Assembly: GCA_902806405.1 (NCBI GenBank)
Contig: CADCWL010000247.1
Span: 1 to 64,000, forward strand
DNA length: 64,000 bases
Reading direction: 5' to 3'
Source: an uncultured Thermomicrobiales bacterium
Lineage (GTDB): Bacteria > Chloroflexota > Chloroflexia > Thermomicrobiales > UBA6265
The notes below the pieces were generated by a model. That model saw only the letters and a list, made by a program, of their open reading frames with translations, was not told the origin of the DNA and did not search any database. Position numbers and translations under genes: made by a program. Below, one piece after another: positions 1-12,109 of this stretch (within the stretch, counting starts at the first letter, position 1; every line of letters starts with the position of its first letter).

Positions 1-118
1 AGCGGCCGATCCATCCCAGCCCGGGCACCCGCCCGCCGAGCAGGATCAGACCCCCGACGAGGACGAGAACGACGCCCGCGCCGAGGAGGAGCCGGCCAAG
101 CCCGGCGAGATCGCTCAC
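1..118 (-). CDS. DUF2905-like small membrane protein, partial (runs off window start)
   Basis: Minus-strand reading from GTG at 118: VSDLAGLGRLLLGAGVVLVLVGGLILLGGRVPGLGWIGR...; hydrophobic, resembles the DUF2905 pattern. Confidence 0.55.
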   Translation of the reverse strand, partial: MSDLAGLGRLLLGAGVVLVLVGGLILLGGRVPGLGWIGR

Positions 119-142
119 CGCGCGCCCCCCCTGCTCATCCGA

Positions 143-277
143 TCACTCCTGGATGTTGTCGTCGATGCCGGTGGCAATCCCGAAAATGATCATGAAGAGG
201 GCTGCCAGGAGGCCAACGATCACCGCCAGGGCGACGATCGTCGCCACCGCCCCGAGCAACCCTTGCAAAAGATCCAC
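143..277 (-). CDS. 44-aa single-pass membrane protein
   Basis: Not in ORF track; minus reading (M/V)DLLQGLLGAVATIVALAVIVGLLAALFMIIFGIATGIDDNIQE*; GTG start, typical TM segment. Confidence 0.5.
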   Translation of the reverse strand: MDLLQGLLGAVATIVALAVIVGLLAALFMIIFGIATGIDDNIQE

Positions 278-340
278 GGCGCACCTGCCCAGCGAGCGGC
301 AACGGAGGCGTATTGAGGAGCCAAGTATAGCCGGAGCCGC

Positions 341-2299
341 CTAGACCGGCCCGCCAAGGTGGTCCCGAAACCAGGTCAGCGTCCGGGAGAGGAAATCGGC
401 ACGGTGCGCGGGCTGGCCGCCTCCGGTGAAGAGGTGCGAGGCGCCGGGGTAGCGGACGAATTCTGTCTCGCAGCCCGCCTTCAGGAGGGCGACGAACATC
501 TGCTCCCCCTGGCCGATCGGGCAGCGTTGGTCCGCCTCGCCGTGGAGGATCAAGGTCGGCGTCCGCACGCGATGGGCGAAGCTCGACGGCGAGCGAGCCG
601 CGTACCACCCCGCCCCCTCACGCGGCCCGGCGCCCCACTGCAGCTCGCCGAAGACGTGGCCGATGTCGCTGGTGCCGTAGAACGACTCGAAGTCGAAGAC
701 GGGGGCGCCGCAGACGGCGGCCTTGAACCGCTCCGTCTGGCCGATCGTCCAGGCCGTCATGTAGCCGCCGTAGCTGAAGCCGTAGATCCCGGTCCGCATC
801 GCGTCGGCATACGGCCGCTCCAGGACGGCGTCGACGACCGCCATCAGATCGAGATAATCCTCCCCGCCCCAGTCGCCGGTCACCTGCTGGGTAAAGTCCC
901 GCCCGTACGAGCCGGAGCCGCGCGGGTTGGCGAAGACGACGAGGAAGCCGGCCGTCGCGAGCGTCTGCTGCACGCCCTGCAGGCGGTGGCCGTAGAAGCC
1001 GTTCGGACCGCCGTGGACGTCGAGCACGACCGGGTAGCGCTTGGCCGGGTCGAAGCCTGGGGGCAGCAGAAGCCAGGCCTCGATCGCGTACGGCTCCCGC
1101 CGCACCTCGATCCGTTCCCACGCGGCCGGCGGCGCCTCCGCCAGGACGGCCGCGTTGTGCCCGGTGACGACCCGGTCCTCGCCCGACCAGACGTCGACGA
1201 CGGCAATCTCGCCGGTGGCGCCAAGGCTGGCGTGGGCCTGGACGGCGAAGCGGCCCGCCGAGTCGACGCTGAGACCGGCCCGGAGCGCGTCGGCGGCCTG
1301 CACCGTCGCCACCTCCCCGCTCTCGACGTCGAGCGTGAAGAGGCCGCTCCGTCCGGCGCGCACGGCGTGGAAGAGGACCCGGCGGTCGTCCAGCCAGACC
1401 GGGTGCGCCGGGGCGCTGACGGTGGCGTAGCCGACGTCCGGGGCGGAGGGGAGGTCGTCGCTGAGTCGCCGGATCGCGCCGGCGGTGACGTCGTAGACGA
1501 AGAAATCGAGCTGCCACGTCCGGCCCGGCTCGCCGACGAAGACAATCCGGTCCCCCTCCGGCGACCAGGCCCAGGCGGCGACCACCCCGTCTTCAGGGCC
1601 AACGTGCGCCACCACGCCCGTGGCCGCGTCGACGAGACCGAGCTGGGAGTGCATGCCGTTACGATTCGACAAGCCGACGGCGATCCGGCGCCCGTCCGGC
1701 GACCACCGGGGGAATTGATGGTCCACCGGGTCGCGGGTCACCATCCGCTGCTCGAGGGAGGCGACGTCGACGACGAAGAGCTGCGTCCGCACGTCGCCCA
1801 GATAGCCGTCAGCCCGGTTGTCCTGCTTGTAGTCGATCCGCCGCGTGGCCCGCACCCGCGGCGCCGCGTCGGCCGGGGGCGGCGTCCCCGTCGGGTTTTC
1901 CGGGTCGAACGGCGCGGTGAAGACGATGCTCCGCCCGTCTGGCGACCAGGCGAGGTCGCCGATCGGCTGCCAGGAGCGGGTCAACTCCCGCGCCTCTCCG
2001 CCATCGGCGGGCATCACGAAGAGGCCGCTCCGCTTGGCGCCGACGCGGTCGGAGACGAAGGCGATCGCGGCACCGTCCGGCGACCAGCGCGCGCCGCCGT
2101 TCTTCCCCCCGCTCCAGGTCAGCTGGCGCGCCCCATCGCCGTCGATGCCGTGCCGCCAGAGCTCGCTCCCGGCCCTCCCCGTCTCCCGATCAACGCGGCC
2201 CAGCGCGGAGAGGATGCTCGTCCCGTCCGGTGATACCGTCGGCTCCGCGGCGGCGATCAGATCGTAGACGAACGCGTCGGGGGAAAGGGAGCGGGGCAT
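341..2299 (-). CDS. S9 family prolyl oligopeptidase-like peptidase (WD40-like beta-propeller plus alpha/beta hydrolase)
   Basis: Start MPRSLSPDAFVYDL; TolB/PD40-like repeats (WSPDGR) and C-terminal GFSYGGYMT nucleophile motif with SHLF histidine region. Confidence 0.9.
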   Translation of the reverse strand: MPRSLSPDAFVYDLIAAAEPTVSPDGTSILSALGRVDRETGRAGSELWRHGIDGDGARQLTWSGGKNGGARWSPDGAAIAFVSDRVGAKRSGLFVMPADGGEARELTRSWQPIGDLAWSPDGRSIVFTAPFDPENPTGTPPPADAAPRVRATRRIDYKQDNRADGYLGDVRTQLFVVDVASLEQRMVTRDPVDHQFPRWSPDGRRIAVGLSNRNGMHSQLGLVDAATGVVAHVGPEDGVVAAWAWSPEGDRIVFVGEPGRTWQLDFFVYDVTAGAIRRLSDDLPSAPDVGYATVSAPAHPVWLDDRRVLFHAVRAGRSGLFTLDVESGEVATVQAADALRAGLSVDSAGRFAVQAHASLGATGEIAVVDVWSGEDRVVTGHNAAVLAEAPPAAWERIEVRREPYAIEAWLLLPPGFDPAKRYPVVLDVHGGPNGFYGHRLQGVQQTLATAGFLVVFANPRGSGSYGRDFTQQVTGDWGGEDYLDLMAVVDAVLERPYADAMRTGIYGFSYGGYMTAWTIGQTERFKAAVCGAPVFDFESFYGTSDIGHVFGELQWGAGPREGAGWYAARSPSSFAHRVRTPTLILHGEADQRCPIGQGEQMFVALLKAGCETEFVRYPGASHLFTGGGQPAHRADFLSRTLTWFRDHLGGPV

Positions 2300-2614
2300 C
2301 GCGGTGCTTCCTCTACGGACGGGGCGAATCGCTCGGATCGCCGAGGGTAGCGGCGAGCGCGACGCTTGGCAACCGTGGTTTTCCCCTCGCCGGACAGCGT
2401 CACCTCCCGACGACGCTCCCTGCGGCGAGCCGAGGGCCGCTCCCGCGATACCCGCCCGGGCAGGAGGGACCGCCCCGACCGATGCACCTCCACCCTGAAG
2501 ACCGGGACTGTGCGCGACGGCAGAGAACGCCACAGGGGTGCGGACGCGGAGACGTCCCCCCGTTGCACCTCTCCAAGGCACAGGGCAGCGGTCGGCGGAC
2601 GGGGGGGACGGACG

Positions 2615-3397
2615 CTACCCCTCGAATCGGACGCGTGCGCCGTGCGTCGTGCTATCCGAGAGCGACCCCGTGCCCGCCCCTGCCAGGACGACCACGAACG
2701 GCCCTTCGCCGCGCACAGTGAGGTGCCGTTCCAGATTGCTCCCTGCCTCCCCGGGCGGGACCACGTCAATCCACTGGGAGCCGACCGTGAAGCGGCGGCC
2801 CTCCAGTGCCCCCGCGGGCGTTGCTCGGGAGGCCGGACCGGGCGTGCCGAGAAGCGCGGTGAAGGCGCCGAGGCCGCGTTCGAGATCGGCGACGACGACC
2901 CCCAGACCGGCGACGCCCGTCGCTCCGTTGGCGTGGACGGCGGCCGCGCCGCCGGCGACCCGGTGTGCGCGTGAGGTCACGTCCTCGATCAGGAACGGCA
3001 AGGGGGAGTCAGCGGCGGCCGGCACCAAGTTGCGCCAGGCAATGCGCTCGCCGTCCGGCCGCGTCCGCCCCCCCTCCTCCGGCCCCGCCATCGCGATCCC
3101 CGCGGTGCCGAGTCGTGCGGCCTCCGCCGCCGCGTCGTCGGTCAGGAGCGCGAAATCGACAAGCCCCTCGCCGGTCGCAAGCTTGGCCCACCAGCGGTGC
3201 GGCTGCGGCCGATCCGGCTCCTTGAATGCGATCAGCTCGACGTAGGCGCCGTCCGCGAACGGGATCAGCGCGTTGTGCGTCGCGCCGCCGACGTGCTCCC
3301 CGCCGGGTGTCACCGTGAAGCCCGCCTGCTCGTAGTCGGCGGTCGCCGTGGCGAGATCGCGGACGGCGATGACGACGTGGTCGATGCTCCGGATCAC
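2615..3397 (-). CDS. VOC/glyoxalase-like domain protein
   Basis: IRSIDHVVIAVRDLATATADYEQAGFTV...GATHNALIPFADGAYVELIAF, typical Glyoxalase_3-like pattern. Confidence 0.8.
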   Translation of the reverse strand: MIRSIDHVVIAVRDLATATADYEQAGFTVTPGGEHVGGATHNALIPFADGAYVELIAFKEPDRPQPHRWWAKLATGEGLVDFALLTDDAAAEAARLGTAGIAMAGPEEGGRTRPDGERIAWRNLVPAAADSPLPFLIEDVTSRAHRVAGGAAAVHANGATGVAGLGVVVADLERGLGAFTALLGTPGPASRATPAGALEGRRFTVGSQWIDVVPPGEAGSNLERHLTVRGEGPFVVVLAGAGTGSLSDSTTHGARVRFEG

Positions 3398-3585
3398 CCG
3401 CCGCTCCGTCCCTGTCCCCGGTCCAGCCCCGGTTGCCCACCTACCGCGGCCCGCGAAGTGTAGCAACGCACCCCGTGACGGGATCGATCCGCCCCGCTTG
3501 CCGCCGCCGGGACCCCTTGCTAGCCTCCCGCTCCCGGTCGCCGACCGGCACTGCCAACCGAGCAGGAAATAGGAGGAGGCAACCG

Positions 3586-4488
3586 GTGACCAGCACGAGC
3601 GAAGAGGTGACCACGGCGATCGAGCGTGAATTCGCGGCGTTCCCCGGAACGGCCGGCCTGGCTACCAAGAACCTCGGCACCGGGGAGGAGATTCGCGTCA
3701 ACGCCAATGCCGAGACGCCGACGGCGAGCACGATCAAGGTTCCGATCCTGATCGCCCTCCTCCGCCGCGTCGAACGGACCGAGCTCTCTCTCGACGACCG
3801 CCTTGCCGTTGACGAGGCAACGCGGGCTCCCGGCTCCGGCATCCTCCGCGAGCTCTCCCTCGGCGTCGAATTGAGCGTCCGGGACCTCGCCACCTTAATG
3901 ATCGTTGTCAGCGACAACACGGCGACGAACATGCTGATCGACCTCGTCGGCCTGGAGCGGGTCAACGAGACGATGCTTGAGTTCGGCTTCACCCGGACCC
4001 GGCTGGTCCAGCGCCTCGACTTCCCAAAGATCGGCAAAGACGCGCGTAACCTCGCGGTCACCACACCGGCCGAGCTCGCCGGCATCATGGAGGCGCTGGC
4101 GACGGGCCAGATACTGAGTGAGGGAAGCCGGGAGACGATCCTGGAGATCATGCATCGGCAGCACCTGCTGGGCCTCGTGCCCCGCTATCTGCCCCATAAC
4201 CCCTACGCCGCCGAGATGGACGAGCCGGACAACGGCCTCCGGATCGCCAATAAGACGGGCGGCTGGACCGGCATGCGCGCCGATATGGCCCTCGTCGAGT
4301 GGCCCGGCGTCCGCTACGTGATCGGCGTCGTCACCGAAGGCGACCCCGACACCCGGTTCTGGACCGAGAACGCCGGCGACCGTTTGATCGGCCGCGTCTC
4401 CCGCCTCGTCTTCGACCACTTCGGTGGCGGCTCCCTTCCTTCGAGCGGGGAGACGCCGAGCGAGGCGCAGCTCGAAGCGGGCAACTGA
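3586..4488 (+). CDS. Class A beta-lactamase-like serine hydrolase
   Basis: GTG start after AGGAGGAGG; S-x-x-K (STIK), SDN and KTG motifs. Confidence 0.8.
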   Translation: MTSTSEEVTTAIEREFAAFPGTAGLATKNLGTGEEIRVNANAETPTASTIKVPILIALLRRVERTELSLDDRLAVDEATRAPGSGILRELSLGVELSVRDLATLMIVVSDNTATNMLIDLVGLERVNETMLEFGFTRTRLVQRLDFPKIGKDARNLAVTTPAELAGIMEALATGQILSEGSRETILEIMHRQHLLGLVPRYLPHNPYAAEMDEPDNGLRIANKTGGWTGMRADMALVEWPGVRYVIGVVTEGDPDTRFWTENAGDRLIGRVSRLVFDHFGGGSLPSSGETPSEAQLEAGN

Positions 4489-4857
4489 GGTTGGCCGGTC
4501 CGCATCACCACCGAGGGCTACCCGCCCGTCTCCATAGTTGATCCGCTCGCATCGTCGATCGCCGGGGCAAGGGCGGGGGTCCTCGTCTCCCTCGCCGCGA
4601 CCCGTCGGTCGAATAGTAAGCACCGGAGGTCAGAGACAGGCGGTCACGCCACCAGACGGGCGAAACCACCGAACTCGGGAGCATTCGACCGAATGCACGC
4701 CTCCCCGACCAACGGAATGCCCGGCGCACTAGGCAGCGAGTCCAGTTGTGATGGGTCGAGTCCAGAGGCTTCGGTCCCCTGGCGGCGGCGACCCGATGTG
4801 CCGGTGCCGAGCGCTCAACGAAAACGGAGCATGGGTCGTCGAGTCGGCCGATCCATG

Positions 4858-4886
4858 TTGACGCCCCTCCCAAGGGGTGATATACG
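4858..4886 (+). promoter_or_regulatory. Putative sigma70-type promoter upstream of SBP gene
   Basis: TTGACG - 17 nt - TATACG; spacer carries CCCCT-ccca-AGGGG inverted repeat. Confidence 0.45.
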
Positions 4887-5111
4887 GAGCACCACCCCTC
4901 GCGCGACGTGCAATCGACGCACGACCGCGATTCCACGTCGAGCCCACCTAACGAGGTTGACGTGACCCCGGCGGGCACGGGTGTCAGAGACGTTATCCCA
5001 CTCCCGTCCGCGCCGAGCGTGAATCCGAAAGCGAAGGAGGTTGACCGTCCAGGTGCCGCGATTCCATCGCCCGACACCCGCGTCCCGGCAGGTACGAAAG
5101 GGAGACGACGG

Positions 5112-6725
5112 ATGACCAGTCTTCGACTCTTCCGCAGTTTCGTGCTCATTGTCTCGATCGCGCTCCTCATCGGCACGCCGGCCATCCTCGTCTCGGCCGC
5201 GCCACATACGGGCCGACTCCAGGAGGCAGGTGAGCCGACCCCCGGCGGCACCCTCCGCATGGCCATCAGCGAGGAGCCGGACCAGCTCGACCCGGCGCGC
5301 ACCATCGAACTACTCGCCGGGCAGCTGATGGGCAACGTGCTCGACGCGCTCGTCTACATCGGCGACGACGGCCTTCCGCACGGCTGGGTGGCCGAGTCGT
5401 GGCAAATTGCCCCGGACGGAAAGGTCATCACCTTCAAGATTCGGCCCGGGATCAAGTTCCACGACGGTACCCCACTCGACGCCGCGGCGGTCAAGTTCGG
5501 GTACGACCGCATCCTCGACCCGGCGATGGCAGCGCCCTACAAGGAATTCCTGGGCACCCTGCAGAAGGTTGACGCCCCGGATCCGGCGACGGTCGCCTTC
5601 ACCTTCAGCGAGCCCTACGCCGCCTTCTTCGTCAACGGCGCCACAATCGGCATCGTCTCCCCCGCCGGCGTCGCCCAGTTCGGCGACGACTTCGGGCACA
5701 ACCCGATCGGCTCCGGCCCCTTCAAGTTCCGAGAGTGGCAGGCCGGCTCCAAGATCGTCTTCGAGCGCAACCCCGATTACGTCAACTTCCGCGAGGACGA
5801 TACAAACAAGGGCCCGGCCTACGTCGAAGCCCTCGAGTACAACGTGATCCCCGAGGCGGCGACCCAGACCGCGGCCTTCGAAGCGGGCGAACTCGACCTG
5901 CTTGACGTCCCCCGCGAGGACCTCGCCCGCCTCTCGGAGGACCCGGACGTCGAGATCGTCACGCTCGAAAAGTCGAATAACCTTAACTTCATCGAGTTCG
6001 CGAACCGTCCGCCGTTCAACAACCCGAGCTTCCGCAAGGCAGTTTCCTACTCTATCGACCGCCAGGCGATCATCGACCTTGCCTACGTCGGTAACGCCAC
6101 GGTCAACCAGTGCCCGGTGCCGATCAACAACGCCGCCTACGACGAGGCGCTCTGCGCCGAGCACGGCTACACATTCGATCAGGAGAAGGCGAAGCAGATG
6201 CTCGCCGAGGCCGGCTGGACCGACGGCGACGGTAACGGCATCGTCGAGATGGAAGGCAAGGACCTCCAGGTCACCCTCTGGAGTTATGCCCCCTACCCGA
6301 CCCAGTCAAAGACGATCGAGATCATGCAAGCGGACCTGAACGAGGTCGGGATCGGCACCGATATTCAGGTAATCGAGTTTGGCGCCATGCAACCGATGCT
6401 CGAGAGCGGCGAGATCGGCTTCGACTACATGCGCTGGACCTTCTCCGACCAGTCGATCCTTACCCAGCTGTTCAAGACCCCCGGCTGGACCAAGCAGACG
6501 AGCGACCCCGCGCTGGATGCACTGCTCGTCAAGGCCGACACCACCGTCGACCCCGTTGCCCGGCTCGAGGCCTCCCGCGCGGCGATGGTCTATGTCCTCG
6601 ACAACGCGATGATTGCGCCCGTGATCAGCGACTGGATCCAAACGGCCACCGGCCAACAGGTCCACAACTACCACTGGGACGCCCTCGTCAACGAGCGCCT
6701 GAACGACGTCTGGCTCACCTCCTAG
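5112..6725 (+). CDS. ABC transporter substrate-binding protein, family 5 (peptide/oligopeptide)
   Basis: Signal peptide then GGTLRMAISEEPDQLDPAR..., SBP_bac_5 pattern; followed by two permeases. Confidence 0.92.
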   Translation: MTSLRLFRSFVLIVSIALLIGTPAILVSAAPHTGRLQEAGEPTPGGTLRMAISEEPDQLDPARTIELLAGQLMGNVLDALVYIGDDGLPHGWVAESWQIAPDGKVITFKIRPGIKFHDGTPLDAAAVKFGYDRILDPAMAAPYKEFLGTLQKVDAPDPATVAFTFSEPYAAFFVNGATIGIVSPAGVAQFGDDFGHNPIGSGPFKFREWQAGSKIVFERNPDYVNFREDDTNKGPAYVEALEYNVIPEAATQTAAFEAGELDLLDVPREDLARLSEDPDVEIVTLEKSNNLNFIEFANRPPFNNPSFRKAVSYSIDRQAIIDLAYVGNATVNQCPVPINNAAYDEALCAEHGYTFDQEKAKQMLAEAGWTDGDGNGIVEMEGKDLQVTLWSYAPYPTQSKTIEIMQADLNEVGIGTDIQVIEFGAMQPMLESGEIGFDYMRWTFSDQSILTQLFKTPGWTKQTSDPALDALLVKADTTVDPVARLEASRAAMVYVLDNAMIAPVISDWIQTATGQQVHNYHWDALVNERLNDVWLTS

Positions 6726-6815
6726 TCCTCGGGCGGCGGCGGTCGGGTGTCCGGCCGGCGCCGCCCGCCCCGTCCCCGGTCGCGCTCCGGGTCGCGCTCC
6801 AAGAGAGGTGAAGCC

Positions 6816-7739
6816 GTGGCCGGTTACGCGCTCCGCCGCGTCGCGACGACCATCCCGGTCCTGTTCGCGATCCTGACGTTGGTCTTCCTGATGCGCCCGC
6901 TCGTCCCGGGCGACCCGGTCGCGATCATGTTCTTCGGGCGCTCCTCCAGCCCGGAGGTCGTCGCCAACATGCGTCACCAGCTCGGGCTGGACGACCCCTT
7001 GCCGATCCAGTACGTCCGGTACCTGGGCGACGTCCTGCGCGGCGACCTGGGCACCAGCATCACCACCCGTCAGCCGGTCGTCCAGGAGATCGCCGAGCGC
7101 TTTCCGGCGACCCTCCAGCTCGCCCTCGGCAGCCTCGCGGTCTCCTGCCTCGTCGGGCTCGTCGCGGGGATCCTGGCGGCGGTCTACAAGGACACGGCGA
7201 TCGATACGGCGGCGATGGTCTTCGCAATGGCAGGGCTCTCGATGCCCGGCTTCTGGTTCGGCCTGGTCATGATCTACTTTTTCTCCGTGCGCCTCGGCTG
7301 GTTCTCGGTCATCCCGGACGGGTCCCTCAAGTCGCTCGTGCTCCCGGCGCTGACGCTCGGCCTGATCGCCTCGTCGGTCGTCGCCCGCCTCGTCCGCTCG
7401 GCCATGCTGGAGGTGCTCGGCCAGGACTTCATCCGGACGGCCCGCGCCAAGGGCCTGCGGGAACGGCGGGTCCTGCTGCGGCACGCGCTCGGCAACGCGA
7501 TGATCCCCGTAGTCACGATCATCGGCCTCCAGTTCGGCGGCCTCCTGAGCGGCGCGTTCATCATCGAAGCGGTCTTTGCTTGGCACGGCATCGGAGAACT
7601 CGCGGTCGATGCCCTCGGCAAGCGGGACTTCCCCCTGATCCAGGGGATCGTCCTGGTGATCGCGACCTCCTACGTCCTCGTCAATCTGCTGGTCGACCTC
7701 CTCTACGCGGTGCTCGACCCGCGGATCACTTACTCGTGA
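6816..7739 (+). CDS. ABC transporter permease, DppB-like
   Basis: GTG start VAGYALRRVATTIPVLFAILTLVFLMRPLVPGDP; binding-protein-dependent permease EAA-type loop (RTARAKGL). Confidence 0.92.
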   Translation: MAGYALRRVATTIPVLFAILTLVFLMRPLVPGDPVAIMFFGRSSSPEVVANMRHQLGLDDPLPIQYVRYLGDVLRGDLGTSITTRQPVVQEIAERFPATLQLALGSLAVSCLVGLVAGILAAVYKDTAIDTAAMVFAMAGLSMPGFWFGLVMIYFFSVRLGWFSVIPDGSLKSLVLPALTLGLIASSVVARLVRSAMLEVLGQDFIRTARAKGLRERRVLLRHALGNAMIPVVTIIGLQFGGLLSGAFIIEAVFAWHGIGELAVDALGKRDFPLIQGIVLVIATSYVLVNLLVDLLYAVLDPRITYS

Positions 7740-8629
7740 GCGCGGCGCTCACCGCCCCGGCCCTCCTGCCCGCGCGGGCGAAGACCCGAACCGGGTTTCG
7801 CCCCTTCCTCGCCGCCCTCTTTTCGCGGCGCCAGGCGCAACTTGGAGGCGCCGTCGTCCTGGTCCTGGTCCTGGCGGCGATCTTCGCCCCGCTGATCAGC
7901 CCCTACGACCCGTTCGAGCTGCGCGTCGGCCCCCTCAAGGAGCCGCCGACCCGTGCCCATCCCTTCGGCACCGACGACCTCGGCCGCGACCTCTTCAGCC
8001 GGATCGTCTACGGATCGCGGATCACCCTCCAGATTGGGACGATTAGCGTCGCCGTCGCGGTCGGTCTTGGCGTCCTGGTCGGGATCGTCGCCGGTTTCTA
8101 CGGCGGCTGGGTTGACGCCCTGCTGATGCGCTTCACCGACGTGATGCTCGCCTTCCCGGGCTTCCTCCTGGCGCTGGCCATCGTGGCGATCCTGGGGCCG
8201 GGCCTGAACAACGTGATGATCGCGGTCGGGCTCGGCTCCTTCCCCGGCTTTGCGCGGGTCGTCCGCGGTTCGGTACTGACGGTCCGCGAGATGGAATACG
8301 TCACGGCCGGGCGCGTCCTCGGCGCCACGCCGCCGCACATCATGCGGCGCGCGATCCTGCCGAACGTTCTCGCGCCGATCATCGTCCTCGCCTCGCTCGA
8401 GTTCCCCGCCGCGGTGCTCACGGCGGCCGCCCTTTCCTTTATTGGTCTCGGCGCCCAGCCGCCCTCTCCTGAGTGGGGAGCCCTCCTGGTCGACGCCCGA
8501 ACCTACATCCGCACCGCGCCCCACCTGATCAATGTGCCAGGGGCGGCCATCTTCGTCGTCGTGCTCGCCTTCAACCTGCTCGGCAATACCCTCCGTGACG
8601 TGCTCGATCCCCGACTTCGACATAGGTAA
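7736..8629 (+). CDS. ABC transporter permease, DppC-like
   Basis: GTGA overlap with upstream stop; HPFGTDDLGRDLFSRIVYGSR motif. Confidence 0.92.
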   Translation: MSAALTAPALLPARAKTRTGFRPFLAALFSRRQAQLGGAVVLVLVLAAIFAPLISPYDPFELRVGPLKEPPTRAHPFGTDDLGRDLFSRIVYGSRITLQIGTISVAVAVGLGVLVGIVAGFYGGWVDALLMRFTDVMLAFPGFLLALAIVAILGPGLNNVMIAVGLGSFPGFARVVRGSVLTVREMEYVTAGRVLGATPPHIMRRAILPNVLAPIIVLASLEFPAAVLTAAALSFIGLGAQPPSPEWGALLVDARTYIRTAPHLINVPGAAIFVVVLAFNLLGNTLRDVLDPRLRHR

Positions 8630-8670
8630 CGGTCCCGGCGATAGGTGCACCGGCCGGGGCGATCGGGGAA

Positions 8671-8707
8671 GCGAAGCGGCGGCACCTGCGAGGTGCCGCC
8701 GCTTCGC
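8671..8707. terminator. Bidirectional hairpin between convergent dppC-like gene and clpB
   Basis: GCGAAGCGGCGGCACCT-GCG-AGGTGCCGCCGCTTCGC, perfect 17-bp stem, 3-nt loop. Confidence 0.65.
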
Positions 8708-8746
8708 CGCTTCGGACGTTCCCTGAGCCCGGTGGAGCGGCTCCCG

Positions 8747-11356
<2,610 letters not shown>

Positions 11357-11419
11357 CTCGCGTTCCTCCCCTTCTCCAAAGGGATATGTTGTGGGAAGTC
11401 TTGCTTCTGCTGTCGCCGG

Positions 11420-11815
11420 TTAGCGCTCTCGACGCGCCGCGCTACTTGGCTCCTCGATGAAGCCGAGCATTGCCAGGACGCCGTCCAGCTCCCGTGCTAG
11501 CGCCTGGCCGCTCTCGGCGCCGTTCTGCCCCGCCGTCGCCGGTTCGGCCACCGCCGCCCGCAGTTCGCGCAGACGCCGCGTGAGCTCCAGGGCGAGTTGG
11601 ACGCCCGCCAGGTTCAGTCCGCGCTGCTCGACCAGGTACTTCACCTGCCGCAGGCGCTCGATGTCCCGGTCGGAATAGAGCCGGAGGTTGCCGGACGTCC
11701 GCGACGGAGCGATCAGTCCCTCCCGCTCGTACTTCCGCAGCGTCTGCGGGTGCATTTCGAGCAAGCGCGCCGCGACGCTGATCACGAAGAGCGGCTCGCC
11801 GTAGCGTGTAGCCAT
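11420..11815 (-). CDS. hspR: HspR-like MerR family heat-shock repressor
   Basis: PLFVISVAARLLEMHPQTLRKYEREGLIAPSRTSGNLRLYSDRDIERL; directly upstream of clpB. Confidence 0.88.
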   Translation of the reverse strand: MATRYGEPLFVISVAARLLEMHPQTLRKYEREGLIAPSRTSGNLRLYSDRDIERLRQVKYLVEQRGLNLAGVQLALELTRRLRELRAAVAEPATAGQNGAESGQALARELDGVLAMLGFIEEPSSAARRER

Positions 11816-11843
11816 CGTTCGTCTCTCCCTCTTGCGCAGACGG

Positions 11844-11872
11844 AGTATAAACATTGATATGAATCATGTCAA
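11844..11872 (-). promoter_or_regulatory. Consensus-like sigma70 promoter of hspR-clpB
   Basis: Minus strand TTGACA (11872-11867) - 17 nt - TATACT (11849-11844). Confidence 0.75.
11854..11872. promoter_or_regulatory. HAIR-like inverted repeat operator overlapping the hspR promoter
   Basis: TTGATATGAATCATGTCAA: 8 of 9 symmetric pairs; TTGA-N11-TCAA spacing matches the HspR HAIR consensus CTTGAGT-N7-ACTCAAG. Confidence 0.6.
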
Positions 11873-12109
11873 CTTCGAAGCTCCGATGCCAAGGACGAGG
11901 ACCGCGATACCGACCGACGTCGACCGCGGTCCGTCTACCATCGATCCGGAAGCCAGGGTGACGGTCTGCGGTCGGTGAAATCCAACGCCGAAGGTGCCGG
12001 GCTGGATATCGTCGCCACGGCCCATGGCGTCCCCGTTCTCCTCCCCGGCCGTGCCCACGCCCCGACAACCTCCCGCCGGGGCGGCGTCGACGGGACGAGG
12101 CCGGTTAAG

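Noticed and set aside
2300-2600. T-box-like string AGGGTGGAGGTGCAT...GGTCCCTCC on the minus strand upstream of the S9 peptidase
   Set aside because: Lacks the conserved TGGNACCGCG core; downstream gene is not an aminoacyl-tRNA synthetase or amino-acid gene
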